This document shows positions 6,641-13,871 of a DNA stretch of 19,301 nucleotides, one piece after another. Every line of letters begins with the position of its first letter. Position 1 is the first letter of the stretch. Position numbers and translations under genes: made by a program. The notes beneath the pieces are model-generated. The model saw only the letters and a list, made by a program, of their open reading frames with translations. It made no database searches and was not told the DNA's origin. This stretch comes from CAYMTN01 sp964393335 (GTDB taxonomy: Bacteria; Chloroflexota; Anaerolineae; Aggregatilineales; Aggregatilineaceae), in contig CAYMTN010000090.1 of NCBI GenBank assembly GCA_964393335.1, positions 1-19,301 on the forward strand. Direction: 5' to 3'.

Positions 6641-8536
6641 TTAGCGTGGCTTCAGACGATCTCCAGCCAGCATGACCAGCAGCCGCCCGGCAAAATACGC
6701 GCTAAATCCACCCGCCGACAACAGCAGCGCAACCAGTGCCGTAAATGCGCGCCCGGTTTCGTCCGGGTCACCAGCCAGCATGACTCCGGTGTCAGGCTGC
6801 ACAGGTGGAGCCAGCGTAATCATAACCGGATCAGAGGTCTGTGTCGAACCATCAGGGCCGGATGCAACCGCTACCAGGGTGACAGGTCCCTCTCCCTGCA
6901 AGTTCACCGTCACCTGCCATGCCCCATGAGCGGATACAGCCGCCGAACCCAACACGCTGCCCGATGCCTGCTTCAGCACGTCCACAGCAACGCCGGGTTG
7001 GGCTATCCCACGCACGGTTAGAGGGCCGGGCGCATACACTTCACCGGATGCCGGCGCATCAATGCGCGGGTGGGAAACCACAAATTCCGTCTGGATCGTG
7101 GCCGGGCCGCTGGTCTGGTCGCCGCTGATCGCTACGGCGCTGATCGTGGCGGGACCAGCCACCGCGCTCTGCCAGGTGAGCGCCCATGTTCCATCCGGCT
7201 GAACGGGCGCGCTGCCGATCGGCGCGCCGTTGACCGTGACATCCACCGTCTGTCCCGGCCCCGCGAGTCCGTTGATCAGCACGGTATTGTCCAGCGGGAT
7301 AGTCGGAGGTAGTTCGGCAAGCTGGGGCGGCATCAGCAGTTCGGGCGTGGCGGTCGGCGTCTGAGTCGCAGTCGCGGATGGCACCACAGCGATCAGGGCC
7401 TCGGTTGCCGTCGGCGGCAGTGGCGTGGGGCTGGGTGTCCAGGTTAACGTGGGCGTCTGTGTCGGCGTGGCGGTCGGCGGAACCGGCGTTTTGCTGGGCG
7501 GGACCGGGCTTGACGTAGGCATTTCGGTAGCCGCCGGAACAGACGTAGGAGTATCTGTCGGAATAGCTGTCGTGGTTATGGTCGCGGTCGGCGTTGTACT
7601 GGCGGTCGCCGTCTGTTCAACCGCCGTAGGCAGCGCTGCAATCTGTGTCACCGTCGCCGTGCGGGTTTCGGTCGGTGTCTCGGATGGCGAGGGCGAGGGC
7701 GTGCTTGTCAGAGTAACGGTAGCCGTAGCGGTCGGCGTGGCGGTCGCTGTTGGAGTTGCGGTAGCGGTCGCCGTAGGGGTGGCGGTGGCGGTGCCCGTAG
7801 CGGTAGCGGTTGGTGTATCAGTATCCGTAGGAGTGGCAGTGAGCGTCTGCGTTGGCGACGGAGTCGCGGTCGGCGCGTCACTTACCTGGAAGCCAACCGG
7901 CACGCTGGCGCTCGCCGCCCCATCCGGGCTGATAGCAACCACCGAGAGTTTGTGGGCCCCTTCAGATAGCGACAATTCAACGGTCCACGCACCATCCGCC
8001 CCCACGATGATCGACGCCAGCACGGCTTCCTGATCGACTACCTGGATCAGGTCGCCGGGCTGCGCCGTGCCACTGATCACGACCGGTTCTCCGGCATATG
8101 TTTCGGCCAGGGCCAGCGGCGCGACAAACGGAGTCGGCCAGGGAGATGGCGTCACGGTGGCCGTATGGGTCGCCGTATCTGTTGGCGTGGCAGTCGCCGT
8201 ATTGGTAGCGGTCGCGGTCGGCGTGGCAGTCGCCGTATCTGTGGCGGTGGCAGTCGGCGTATGCGTGAAGGTCCTCGAAGGGGCTGCGGTTGCAGTCCAC
8301 GTCACGGTTAAGAGTGGCGTGCTTGTAGCGGCCGGCGTAATCGTGTCGGTGGGCGTGTTCGTAAACGTCGCGGTGGCGGTCAGCGTGACGGTAGACTTCA
8401 TGGCGACAGTCTCGTTTTCGCTGTCGTAAAACTGCGTCCAAAACAGCAGCGCCGCCAATCCTGACGTCGTCAACAATCCGACAAAAAACAGCAGGTCCAG
8501 GCGGCGGACCAGGCGGCGGCGAAAATCGGCGTTCAC
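6641..8536 (-). CDS. Cell-surface protein with three Ig-like domains and Thr/Ala/Pro-rich linkers
   Basis: This 631-residue protein starts at a GTG (8536) that overlaps the upstream stop as GTGA, implying translational coupling. In order: a short basic cytoplasmic segment, TM helix 13-35, a low-complexity linker 49-138 (TATATPT-like), an Ig-like beta domain 139-220, a second linker 221-400, two further Ig-like domains 405-488 and 490-576, a QPDTG motif at 580-584, and a hydrophobic helix 597-622 with basic tail DRLKPR. The Ig modules share the pattern 'G.A.PG..V.V...G...G...V...DGAW.V...L..G...L.AVA..PDG', which is the bacterial Ig-like type. The linkers would be extended and possibly O-glycosylated. 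Both ends are membrane-spanning, so the repeats would lie outside. Its role is probably structural or adhesive; no catalytic domain is visible. Confidence 0.85.
   Translation of the reverse strand: MNADFRRRLVRRLDLLFFVGLLTTSGLAALLFWTQFYDSENETVAMKSTVTLTATATFTNTPTDTITPAATSTPLLTVTWTATAAPSRTFTHTPTATATDTATATPTATATNTATATPTDTATHTATVTPSPWPTPFVAPLALAETYAGEPVVISGTAQPGDLIQVVDQEAVLASIIVGADGAWTVELSLSEGAHKLSVVAISPDGAASASVPVGFQVSDAPTATPSPTQTLTATPTDTDTPTATATGTATATPTATATATPTATATPTATATVTLTSTPSPSPSETPTETRTATVTQIAALPTAVEQTATASTTPTATITTTAIPTDTPTSVPAATEMPTSSPVPPSKTPVPPTATPTQTPTLTWTPSPTPLPPTATEALIAVVPSATATQTPTATPELLMPPQLAELPPTIPLDNTVLINGLAGPGQTVDVTVNGAPIGSAPVQPDGTWALTWQSAVAGPATISAVAISGDQTSGPATIQTEFVVSHPRIDAPASGEVYAPGPLTVRGIAQPGVAVDVLKQASGSVLGSAAVSAHGAWQVTVNLQGEGPVTLVAVASGPDGSTQTSDPVMITLAPPVQPDTGVMLAGDPDETGRAFTALVALLLSAGGFSAYFAGRLLVMLAGDRLKPR
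7337..7876 (-). repeat. Low-complexity Thr/Ala/Pro coding repeat (long linker)
   Basis: This tract encodes residues 221-400 of the surface protein. It is built from imperfect 6- to 12-bp units coding Thr-Ala, Thr-Pro and Pro-Thr-Ala-Thr. On the forward strand the same DNA reads as an artificial Val/Gly/Ala frame. Such tracts are prone to length change and assembly collapse. Confidence 0.85.
8123..8392 (-). repeat. Low-complexity Thr/Ala/Pro coding repeat (membrane-proximal linker)
   Basis: This tract encodes residues 49-138 of the surface protein with the same short Thr/Ala/Pro units as the longer tract. It separates the N-terminal membrane helix from the first Ig-like domain. Confidence 0.85.
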
Positions 8537-9543
8537 GAAATGTTCTCAACTTTCTCGCGCTGTGATGCCAGATGTTCAGCCTGTTCGATCCAGCTTTCGG
8601 CATCAATCGAGCGCATGCGCCATTTCGGTTCGCTGATCAACGTATAGAGTTCGACAGGTGTCATGGCCGCAAGCTGCCGGAACGTTTGGATACCAGCCTC
8701 GTATAACTTCCCGGCGTACACCGGGCCAATGCCTTTAACATCGGTCAGACGGTCCTGACCGGGGCGCGGCGGGTTATTGACCACCCGGTTCACGAGCGGC
8801 ACTAACTGCCCGACCTGGGCCAGCAGGCGCTCCAGAATCCCGGCTTGCTCGCGGCGTTCGGTGGCCGCCGTAACCAGCATTTTGGTATGTTCACCGACTC
8901 TGGCATCCAGCCGCTGGACGCTCTCCGCTTGAGCAGCCAGCTCCCGATCCAGCTCAGCCAGAATACGCGCATGTTCGGAGAGCGTCTGATCGGCGCGCGC
9001 GCTGACCGCTCCCCACGCATCCAGCCGCGTGCTGATCGTCACCAGGCGCTCGGCCTGTGACTGGATCAGGGCAGCAAGCTGGCCCTGATCCGGCAGGCTT
9101 AGGGAGTCGCCGGTTCTTTCAAAGCGGCTGGCGATCTGTACAAGTCGTTCATCTTGCTGGGCCAGGTGTTCGTCAACGCCATCCAACCGATCCGCCTGGG
9201 CACGCAGCAGCGCCATCAACTGCCCGACCGCATCGGACTGCGAGCGCAGCACAGCGTGCAAGCTGGCGGCATCATCGCCGGGCACCGCACGCGCTGCGCC
9301 AGCCGCCAACTGTTCGGCATGATGAACCAGCGCTGTGTTCAACCGGTCGATAGCCACTCGCTGCTCGGCCAGTTCGTCACGCAGCCCATCATCCAACACG
9401 CCCGCACCTGATACACCCGCATCACCTAAAACGCCAGACTCCAACAACCGCGGGCGCACCGACAGCGCATACGTTACCGCCGTTACCAGAACGATCAGAA
9501 ACGCGCCAGTGAAAAAGAAAGCAAGTGCCTGCACCGGGTCCAT
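8533..9543 (-). CDS. Membrane-anchored coiled-coil protein with C-terminal helix-hairpin-helix domain
   Basis: The 336-residue product begins with MDPVQALAFFFTGAFLIVLVTAVTYAL, a single membrane helix (about 7-28) without a cleavage site. Residues about 55-255 form a long charged, Ala/Leu/Gln/Glu-rich coiled coil with repeated 'LAEQRVAIDRLNTAL'-like heptads. After a Pro-rich hinge (NNPPRPG) comes a C-terminal helix-hairpin-helix domain, LTDVKGIGPVYAGKLYEAGIQTFRQLAAMTP, of the kind that binds DNA non-specifically or packs against other proteins. The topology suggests a rod projecting into the cytoplasm, possibly linking membrane and nucleoid. GAGGGG precedes the ATG, and a TATAAT lies on the same strand at 9581-9586. 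It overlaps the surface-protein gene by 4 nt, so the two are probably made together. Specific function is unknown. Confidence 0.85.
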   Translation of the reverse strand: MDPVQALAFFFTGAFLIVLVTAVTYALSVRPRLLESGVLGDAGVSGAGVLDDGLRDELAEQRVAIDRLNTALVHHAEQLAAGAARAVPGDDAASLHAVLRSQSDAVGQLMALLRAQADRLDGVDEHLAQQDERLVQIASRFERTGDSLSLPDQGQLAALIQSQAERLVTISTRLDAWGAVSARADQTLSEHARILAELDRELAAQAESVQRLDARVGEHTKMLVTAATERREQAGILERLLAQVGQLVPLVNRVVNNPPRPGQDRLTDVKGIGPVYAGKLYEAGIQTFRQLAAMTPVELYTLISEPKWRMRSIDAESWIEQAEHLASQREKVENIS

Positions 9544-9580
9544 ACGACTGTGCCCCTCACGCCGGAATAGGTATAGACGT

Positions 9581-9586
9581 ATTATA
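9581..9586 (-). promoter_or_regulatory. -10 box of the surface-protein operon promoter
   Basis: A perfect TATAAT on the reverse strand lies about 38 bp before the ATG at 9543. The expected -35 region is weak (TTCGCC-like at 17 bp), so this promoter may need an activator or be modest in strength. Confidence 0.5.
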
Positions 9587-9700
9587 GTGCGATCATGGGC
9601 TGAGGCGAAACCGCTCGTTCCAACCTGAAATAAACAAAATTTCCCCAGGCGTTAATGGGCTGTTATCACCGTTTTTATGGGAAGTGCCAACGGGACATGC

Positions 9701-9706
9701 TACAAT
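9701..9706 (+). promoter_or_regulatory. Possible -10 box for surE
   Basis: TACAAT at 9701-9706 is preceded by TGC, an extended -10 element. No convincing -35 box is visible 16-18 bp upstream. The start would be near 9713, about 45 nt before the surE ATG. Confidence 0.45.
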
Positions 9707-9757
9707 CCACGCGTCATAGAAACAGAAACCGTACCAGTAGAAAATGGGTAGAAGACC

Positions 9758-10582
9758 ATGCATATTGTCGTAGCAAATGATGATGGCGTCGGCGCACCAG
9801 GCATCAAAGCACTGGCCGAAGCCATGCTGCCGTTCGGAAAAGTGACCGTCATAACCCCCAAAGAAAATCGCAGCGCCATTGGGCACCGCAAGACCATGCA
9901 CAAACCGCTGCGTATTGATCCGGTGCCGTTCCCAGTGCCGGGCGTTGAGGCGTATGCCACATCCGACTCACCGTCTGACTCAGTCGCCGTCGCGGTGTTA
10001 GGCTTCATCAAGGACCCGATCGACCTGGTTGTCTCCGGGATCAACCGGGGAGCGAATATGGGGCAAGACCTGACCTACAGCGGGACCGTCTCAGCCGCTT
10101 TTGAAGCCGTGATCTGGCACAAACCGGCGGTAGCGTTTTCGCTGGTCGATCATTCGGAAGATGCCGATTACACCGCCGCAGGCATCATCGCACGGCAGGT
10201 GATCAGGCTGGGCGTGCATAAAAAGCTGCCGTCGCTGACACTGCTCAACGTCAACATCCCGCCGCTGCCGTTGGAGCAGATCAAAGGGTTTAAGATCGTG
10301 CGACAGGGCCTGCGCACCTACAACGACGCGTTAATCACACGGATGGACCCCTACGGACGCCCGTACTACTGGATCGGCGGGGAAGCACCCAGTGGCGACA
10401 TGACCGAAGAGGGTACCGATATGTGGGCAACGCACAACGGATACGTGTCGCTGACTCCCATTCACCTGGACATGACCAGTTACGCGGTGATGGAAGAAAT
10501 GGCACAATGGGGTCTCGAAGCCCTCACGCCCGGCTCCGATGAAATCCCCATCGAAGCGGAACCGTCTAGCCGGACTCCCTGA
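9758..10582 (+). CDS. surE: 5'/3'-nucleotidase SurE
   Basis: SurE is a metal-dependent phosphatase that hydrolyses nucleoside 5'- and 3'-monophosphates and is often linked to stationary-phase survival. The 274-residue protein opens with IVVANDDGVGAPGI, whose Asp8 and Asp9 bind the metal, followed by PKENRSAIG with Ser39, then VVSGINRGANMGQDLTYSGTVSAA with Asn96; these are the complete SurE active-site motifs. The C-terminal half forms the swapped-dimer arm (FKIVRQGLRTY...RPYYWIGG) and ends in a short non-conserved tail. The Shine-Dalgarno sequence is weak (GGTAG). The stop is a TGA, and the thioredoxin-like lipoprotein gene begins 84 nt downstream. Confidence 0.95.
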   Translation: MHIVVANDDGVGAPGIKALAEAMLPFGKVTVITPKENRSAIGHRKTMHKPLRIDPVPFPVPGVEAYATSDSPSDSVAVAVLGFIKDPIDLVVSGINRGANMGQDLTYSGTVSAAFEAVIWHKPAVAFSLVDHSEDADYTAAGIIARQVIRLGVHKKLPSLTLLNVNIPPLPLEQIKGFKIVRQGLRTYNDALITRMDPYGRPYYWIGGEAPSGDMTEEGTDMWATHNGYVSLTPIHLDMTSYAVMEEMAQWGLEALTPGSDEIPIEAEPSSRTP

Positions 10583-10666
10583 GCCAGGATCGTTCAACGG
10601 TGATTGATCTTTGTGACTCCGAAGGAGTACAATGAGTCCGTACGGAGAGCAAAGGAGCCAGCATAT

Positions 10667-11263
10667 TTGAAACACAGAACCCTACTCTTGGCGATCACTG
10701 CCGGGCTTGTCGTGCTCATCATTGCGGCGTGCAGTGCAGAAGAACGCGAGACGCTACGGCGTATGGCTGCGCTGCCGACGGCGGCTGGCGCACAACTCGG
10801 CACAGCGGTTAGCGCCCTGGCAAGCGGCCCATCTGAAACACCGGCCATCAGCGTGCTGAGGACAGCGACGCCGATGCCGACAATGGCCGGGCCGATGGGC
10901 ACATTGACCGCGATTGCCGATCTGGTGGCGTCTCCTACACAGGATGCCGCACCGTATGTAATCGTCAACCAGGGCAAGCCACACTTCATCGAATTCCATG
11001 CCTGGTGGTGAAGTACGTGCAATGCGATGCGGTCGTCCGTGCGACGGCTTGAAGAAAACTACCAGGACCGGATCGATTTCCACGTCTTGAACATCGATCA
11101 ACGCTCAACCAATGACCTGGCGATCACATACCGGGTTACCGGCATCCCCATGATCGTGCTGCTGGATGCCCAGGGCGACCTTTTCAGAACGCTGATCGGG
11201 TACCAGACCGAAGACCAGCTCACAGCAGCCGTAAATGACCTGTTGGCCGCCTCAGGCACTTAA
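10667..11263 (+). CDS. Thioredoxin-like lipoprotein with in-frame TGA at the first CxxC position (candidate selenoprotein)
   Basis: The frame starts at TTG 10667 (MKHRTLLLAI), with AAAGGAG nine bases upstream, and would yield 198 residues if the TGA at 11009-11011 is read through. Residues 1-22 are a lipoprotein signal (LIIAAC, Cys22). A Ser/Thr/Pro/Ala-rich stalk runs to about 93. The thioredoxin domain then begins: YVIVNQGKPHFIEFHAWW, the TGA (codon 115), STCNAM (Cys118), a helix RRLEENY, beta strand IDFHVLNID, YRVTGIPM with the cis-Pro, IVLLDAQGD, and a C-terminal helix to TAA 11261-11263. The TGA replaces exactly the first active-site Cys. The proline usual after CxxCxxM is Ser. Known selenoprotein thioredoxins carry UxxC, so selenocysteine insertion is plausible; a nonsense mutation or sequencing error is the alternative. 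If TGA is a stop, the product is a 114-residue lipoprotein without a redox domain. Confidence 0.8.
11027..11050 (+). promoter_or_regulatory. Possible bacterial SECIS-like hairpin after the in-frame TGA
   Basis: GTCG (11032-11035) pairs with CGAC (11042-11045) around a 6-nt loop TCCGTG. Beyond a G-G mismatch, C30-G47, G29-C48 and A27-T50 add weaker outer pairing (positions 110xx). The loop begins 24 nt after the TGA, within the range described for bacterial SECIS elements, and contains GU. An alternative fold, CCG/CGG with loop TGCGA and a bulged U, is also possible. The pairing is short and could be chance. Confidence 0.3.
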
Positions 11264-11306
11264 CGCGTCAGGCTGGCGTGTCAGTCTGGCGCAGCCAATC
11301 CGGGTC

Positions 11307-11335
11307 TTGTTGTTGCCCTCAGCTTATGCTACAAT
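11307..11335 (+). promoter_or_regulatory. Extended -10 promoter for rpsB-tsf
   Basis: TTGTTG (11307-11312) and TACAAT (11330-11335) are 17 bp apart, with TGC directly before the -10 box. The start is expected near 11342, leaving a leader of about 144 nt before rpsB. Confidence 0.75.
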
Positions 11336-11364
11336 GCTGCGCCGGGTTACCATGCGGCGCAGCA
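11335..11364. promoter_or_regulatory. Perfect 10-bp inverted repeat across the rpsB transcription start (operator or leader hairpin)
   Basis: TGCTGCGCCG (11335-11344) is exactly complementary to CGGCGCAGCA (11355-11364), with a 10-bp spacer. The left arm begins at the last base of the -10 box and covers the predicted start site, and the arm centres are about two helical turns apart. That placement suits a dimeric repressor site better than an RNA hairpin, because most of the left arm would not be transcribed. No T-run follows, so it is not a terminator. Confidence 0.55.
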
Positions 11365-11389
11365 TGCCGTTTGACAGCCTAATAACACA

Positions 11390-11436
11390 CACCAGGACTC
11401 CGCCTGTGTTGTCTGCCGGTCGTGGCAGATTCCGGC
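11390..11436 (+). promoter_or_regulatory. Structured rpsB leader with competing hairpins
   Basis: Within the leader, AGG/CCT plus ACAC/GTGT (one bulge) forms a hairpin around 11390-11410. Further on, CTGCC (11413-11417) can pair with GGCAG (11424-11428), or GCCGG (11415-11419) with CCGGC (11432-11436). The last two share bases and exclude each other. Ribosomal protein S2 represses its own operon in several bacteria, so an autoregulatory leader is possible but not shown. Confidence 0.35.
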
Positions 11437-11485
11437 GGGGGGTGAATGGTGTGAACGTTCAAACACAATCGAGAGGATTTTCCAA

Positions 11486-12373
<888 letters not shown>

Positions 12374-12376
12374 CCG

Positions 12377-12991
12377 ATGACAGTTACGGCGCAAATGGTT
12401 AAAGAACTGCGTGAGATGACCGGGGCTGGTCCGCTGGATTGCAAAAACGCGCTGGTTGAGTTTGGCGGCGATATGGAAAAGGCCACTGAGTTCCTGCGCG
12501 AAAAAGGCCTGGCGAAAGCGGCGAAAAAACTCGGACGCGCGGCCAACGAAGGGATCGTACACGCGTACCTGCATCACAATAACCGCCTGGGCGTGATGCT
12601 TGAGCTAAACTGCGAGACGGATTTTGTCGCCAACACCGAACAATTCCGCACGCTGGCAAATGATATCGCCCTGCAGATCGCCAATTTGAACGCGCAGTAT
12701 GCCAGGCGCGAGGATATCCCCGCAGCCATCGTCGAAGCCGAGCGCGATCTCCAGCGCCGCCGCGCCCTGGAGGAGGGCAAGCCAGAAGCGATTGTCGAGA
12801 AAATCGTGGATGGCCGCATGAACAAGTTCTACGAAGACATGGTGCTCTTTGAACAGCCGTTCATCAAAGACGACAGCCTGACCATTGGTGAGATGGTCAC
12901 CCAGGCTATCGCCGAACTGGGTGAGAATATCGTCGTCAGTCGCTTCGCTCGCTTTGAGGTGGGCGAAGGGACCGGACCTGAGGTAGAGTAA
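12377..12991 (+). CDS. tsf: Translation elongation factor Ts, short form
   Basis: EF-Ts is the nucleotide exchange factor that releases GDP from EF-Tu. The N-terminal UBA-like module (VKELREMTGAGPLDCKNALVEFGGDMEKATEFLREKG) is followed by EGIVHAYLHHNNRLGVMLELNCETDFVANTEQF, with the TDFVANT (81-87) that contacts EF-Tu. At 204 residues it is of the Thermus-like short type with one dimerisation core half, compared with about 280 in Escherichia coli. The C-terminal module (LFEQPFIKD..LTIGEMVTQAIAELGENIVVSRFARFEVG) is intact. GTGAGGGTG at the end of rpsB serves as its Shine-Dalgarno sequence. A strong terminator at 13010-13047 ends the unit before pyrH. Confidence 0.97.
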   Translation: MTVTAQMVKELREMTGAGPLDCKNALVEFGGDMEKATEFLREKGLAKAAKKLGRAANEGIVHAYLHHNNRLGVMLELNCETDFVANTEQFRTLANDIALQIANLNAQYARREDIPAAIVEAERDLQRRRALEEGKPEAIVEKIVDGRMNKFYEDMVLFEQPFIKDDSLTIGEMVTQAIAELGENIVVSRFARFEVGEGTGPEVE

Positions 12992-13009
12992 CCGCCCAAT
13001 GTTTGACGG

Positions 13010-13047
13010 AAAGGGGATTAGGACCACCCAACCTAATCCCCTTTTTT
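13010..13047 (+). terminator. Intrinsic terminator after tsf
   Basis: AAAGGGGATTAGG (13010-13022) pairs perfectly with CCTAATCCCCTTT (13032-13044) around a 9-nt loop and ends in a run of six T (13042-13047). This is a textbook rho-independent terminator, so pyrH depends on read-through or on its own promoter. Confidence 0.95.
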
Positions 13048-13108
13048 GTGCCCATTGACCTGTTCACATGCGCTCACAGTCCGACATCAAGCAGGAGAGT
13101 ATCCCGTT

Positions 13109-13846
13109 ATGACTCAAACCGAACAGCAACCGACCCCACGTTACCAGCGGATTGTCTTAAAACTGAGTGGCGAGGCGTTATCCGGCCCGCACGGCCTGGG
13201 CATTGATCCCGACCAGGCCGCTGTCATTGCCGAAAAAATCAAGCATGTCTACGACCTCGGCGTCCAGGTTGCGCTGGTTATTGGCGCGGGCAACTTGTGG
13301 CGCGGCAGCCAGGGCGTTCAGCGCGGAATGGCGCAGGCCACCGCCGACCACATGGGTATGATCGCCACCGTCATGAACGGGCTGGCGCTGCAAGATGCGC
13401 TGGAACGAGTTGGCGTCCCGACCCGTGTACAAACCGCCGTGACGATGAACCAGGTCGCTGAACCGTACATCCGGCTGCGCGCGATCCGGCACATGGAAAA
13501 AGGGCGCGTCGTCATTATTGCGGGCGGCACCGGTAATCCTTACTTCACGACCGACACCGCCGCCGCCTTACGCGGGATGGAAATCAACGCGGACGTGATC
13601 ATCAAGGGAACGCAGGTTGACGGCGTGTATACCGATGATCCCAAGACAAACCCCGATGCCCAGCGCTTTGACCGCCTGACCTATTCTCAAGCGATTGAAT
13701 ACCGCGTGCGTGTCATGGACCTGACGGCGATCACGCTGTGCATGGATCATCGCCTGCCGTTGATCGTGCTCAACATCTGGGACGATAACAGCCTGCTTGA
13801 CGCGGTTAAAGGTAAGGCAGTCGGCACTTTGATCGACGGGGAGTAA
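13109..13846 (+). CDS. pyrH: Uridylate (UMP) kinase
   Basis: The enzyme makes UDP from UMP with ATP in pyrimidine biosynthesis and belongs to the amino-acid-kinase fold. I chose the ATG at 13109 (MTQTEQQ, 245 residues) because AGGAG lies 11 nt upstream; an upstream ATG at 13046 falls in the terminator's T-run. Motifs are RIVLKLSGEAL, the nucleotide-binding VIGAGNLWRG, ADHMGMIATVMNGLALQDAL, GGTGNPYFTTDTAAALR and KGTQVDGVYTDDPKTNPDA, followed by MDLTAITLCMDHRLPLIVLNIW. The order rpsB-tsf-pyrH is conserved in many bacteria, but frr, which usually follows, is absent here and the next gene is convergent, 25 nt away. Confidence 0.97.
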   Translation: MTQTEQQPTPRYQRIVLKLSGEALSGPHGLGIDPDQAAVIAEKIKHVYDLGVQVALVIGAGNLWRGSQGVQRGMAQATADHMGMIATVMNGLALQDALERVGVPTRVQTAVTMNQVAEPYIRLRAIRHMEKGRVVIIAGGTGNPYFTTDTAAALRGMEINADVIIKGTQVDGVYTDDPKTNPDAQRFDRLTYSQAIEYRVRVMDLTAITLCMDHRLPLIVLNIWDDNSLLDAVKGKAVGTLIDGE

Positions 13847-13871
13847 AAATCCGACCGGTCAGGGCGGAGGA

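Noticed and set aside
7425..8033. Forward-strand frame coding a Val/Gly/Ala repeat protein
   Set aside because: It is the complement of the Thr/Ala/Pro linker of the surface-protein gene; its composition is an artefact of GTC/GGC/GTG units and it has no ribosome site.
10667..11263. Genome-wide reassignment of TGA to Trp or another residue
   Set aside because: surE, gatC and the HhH gene all end correctly at TGA, so the code is standard and only the local codon is unusual.
11335..11364. Inverted repeat as a transcription terminator
   Set aside because: There is no T-run after it and it sits on the transcription start of the downstream operon.
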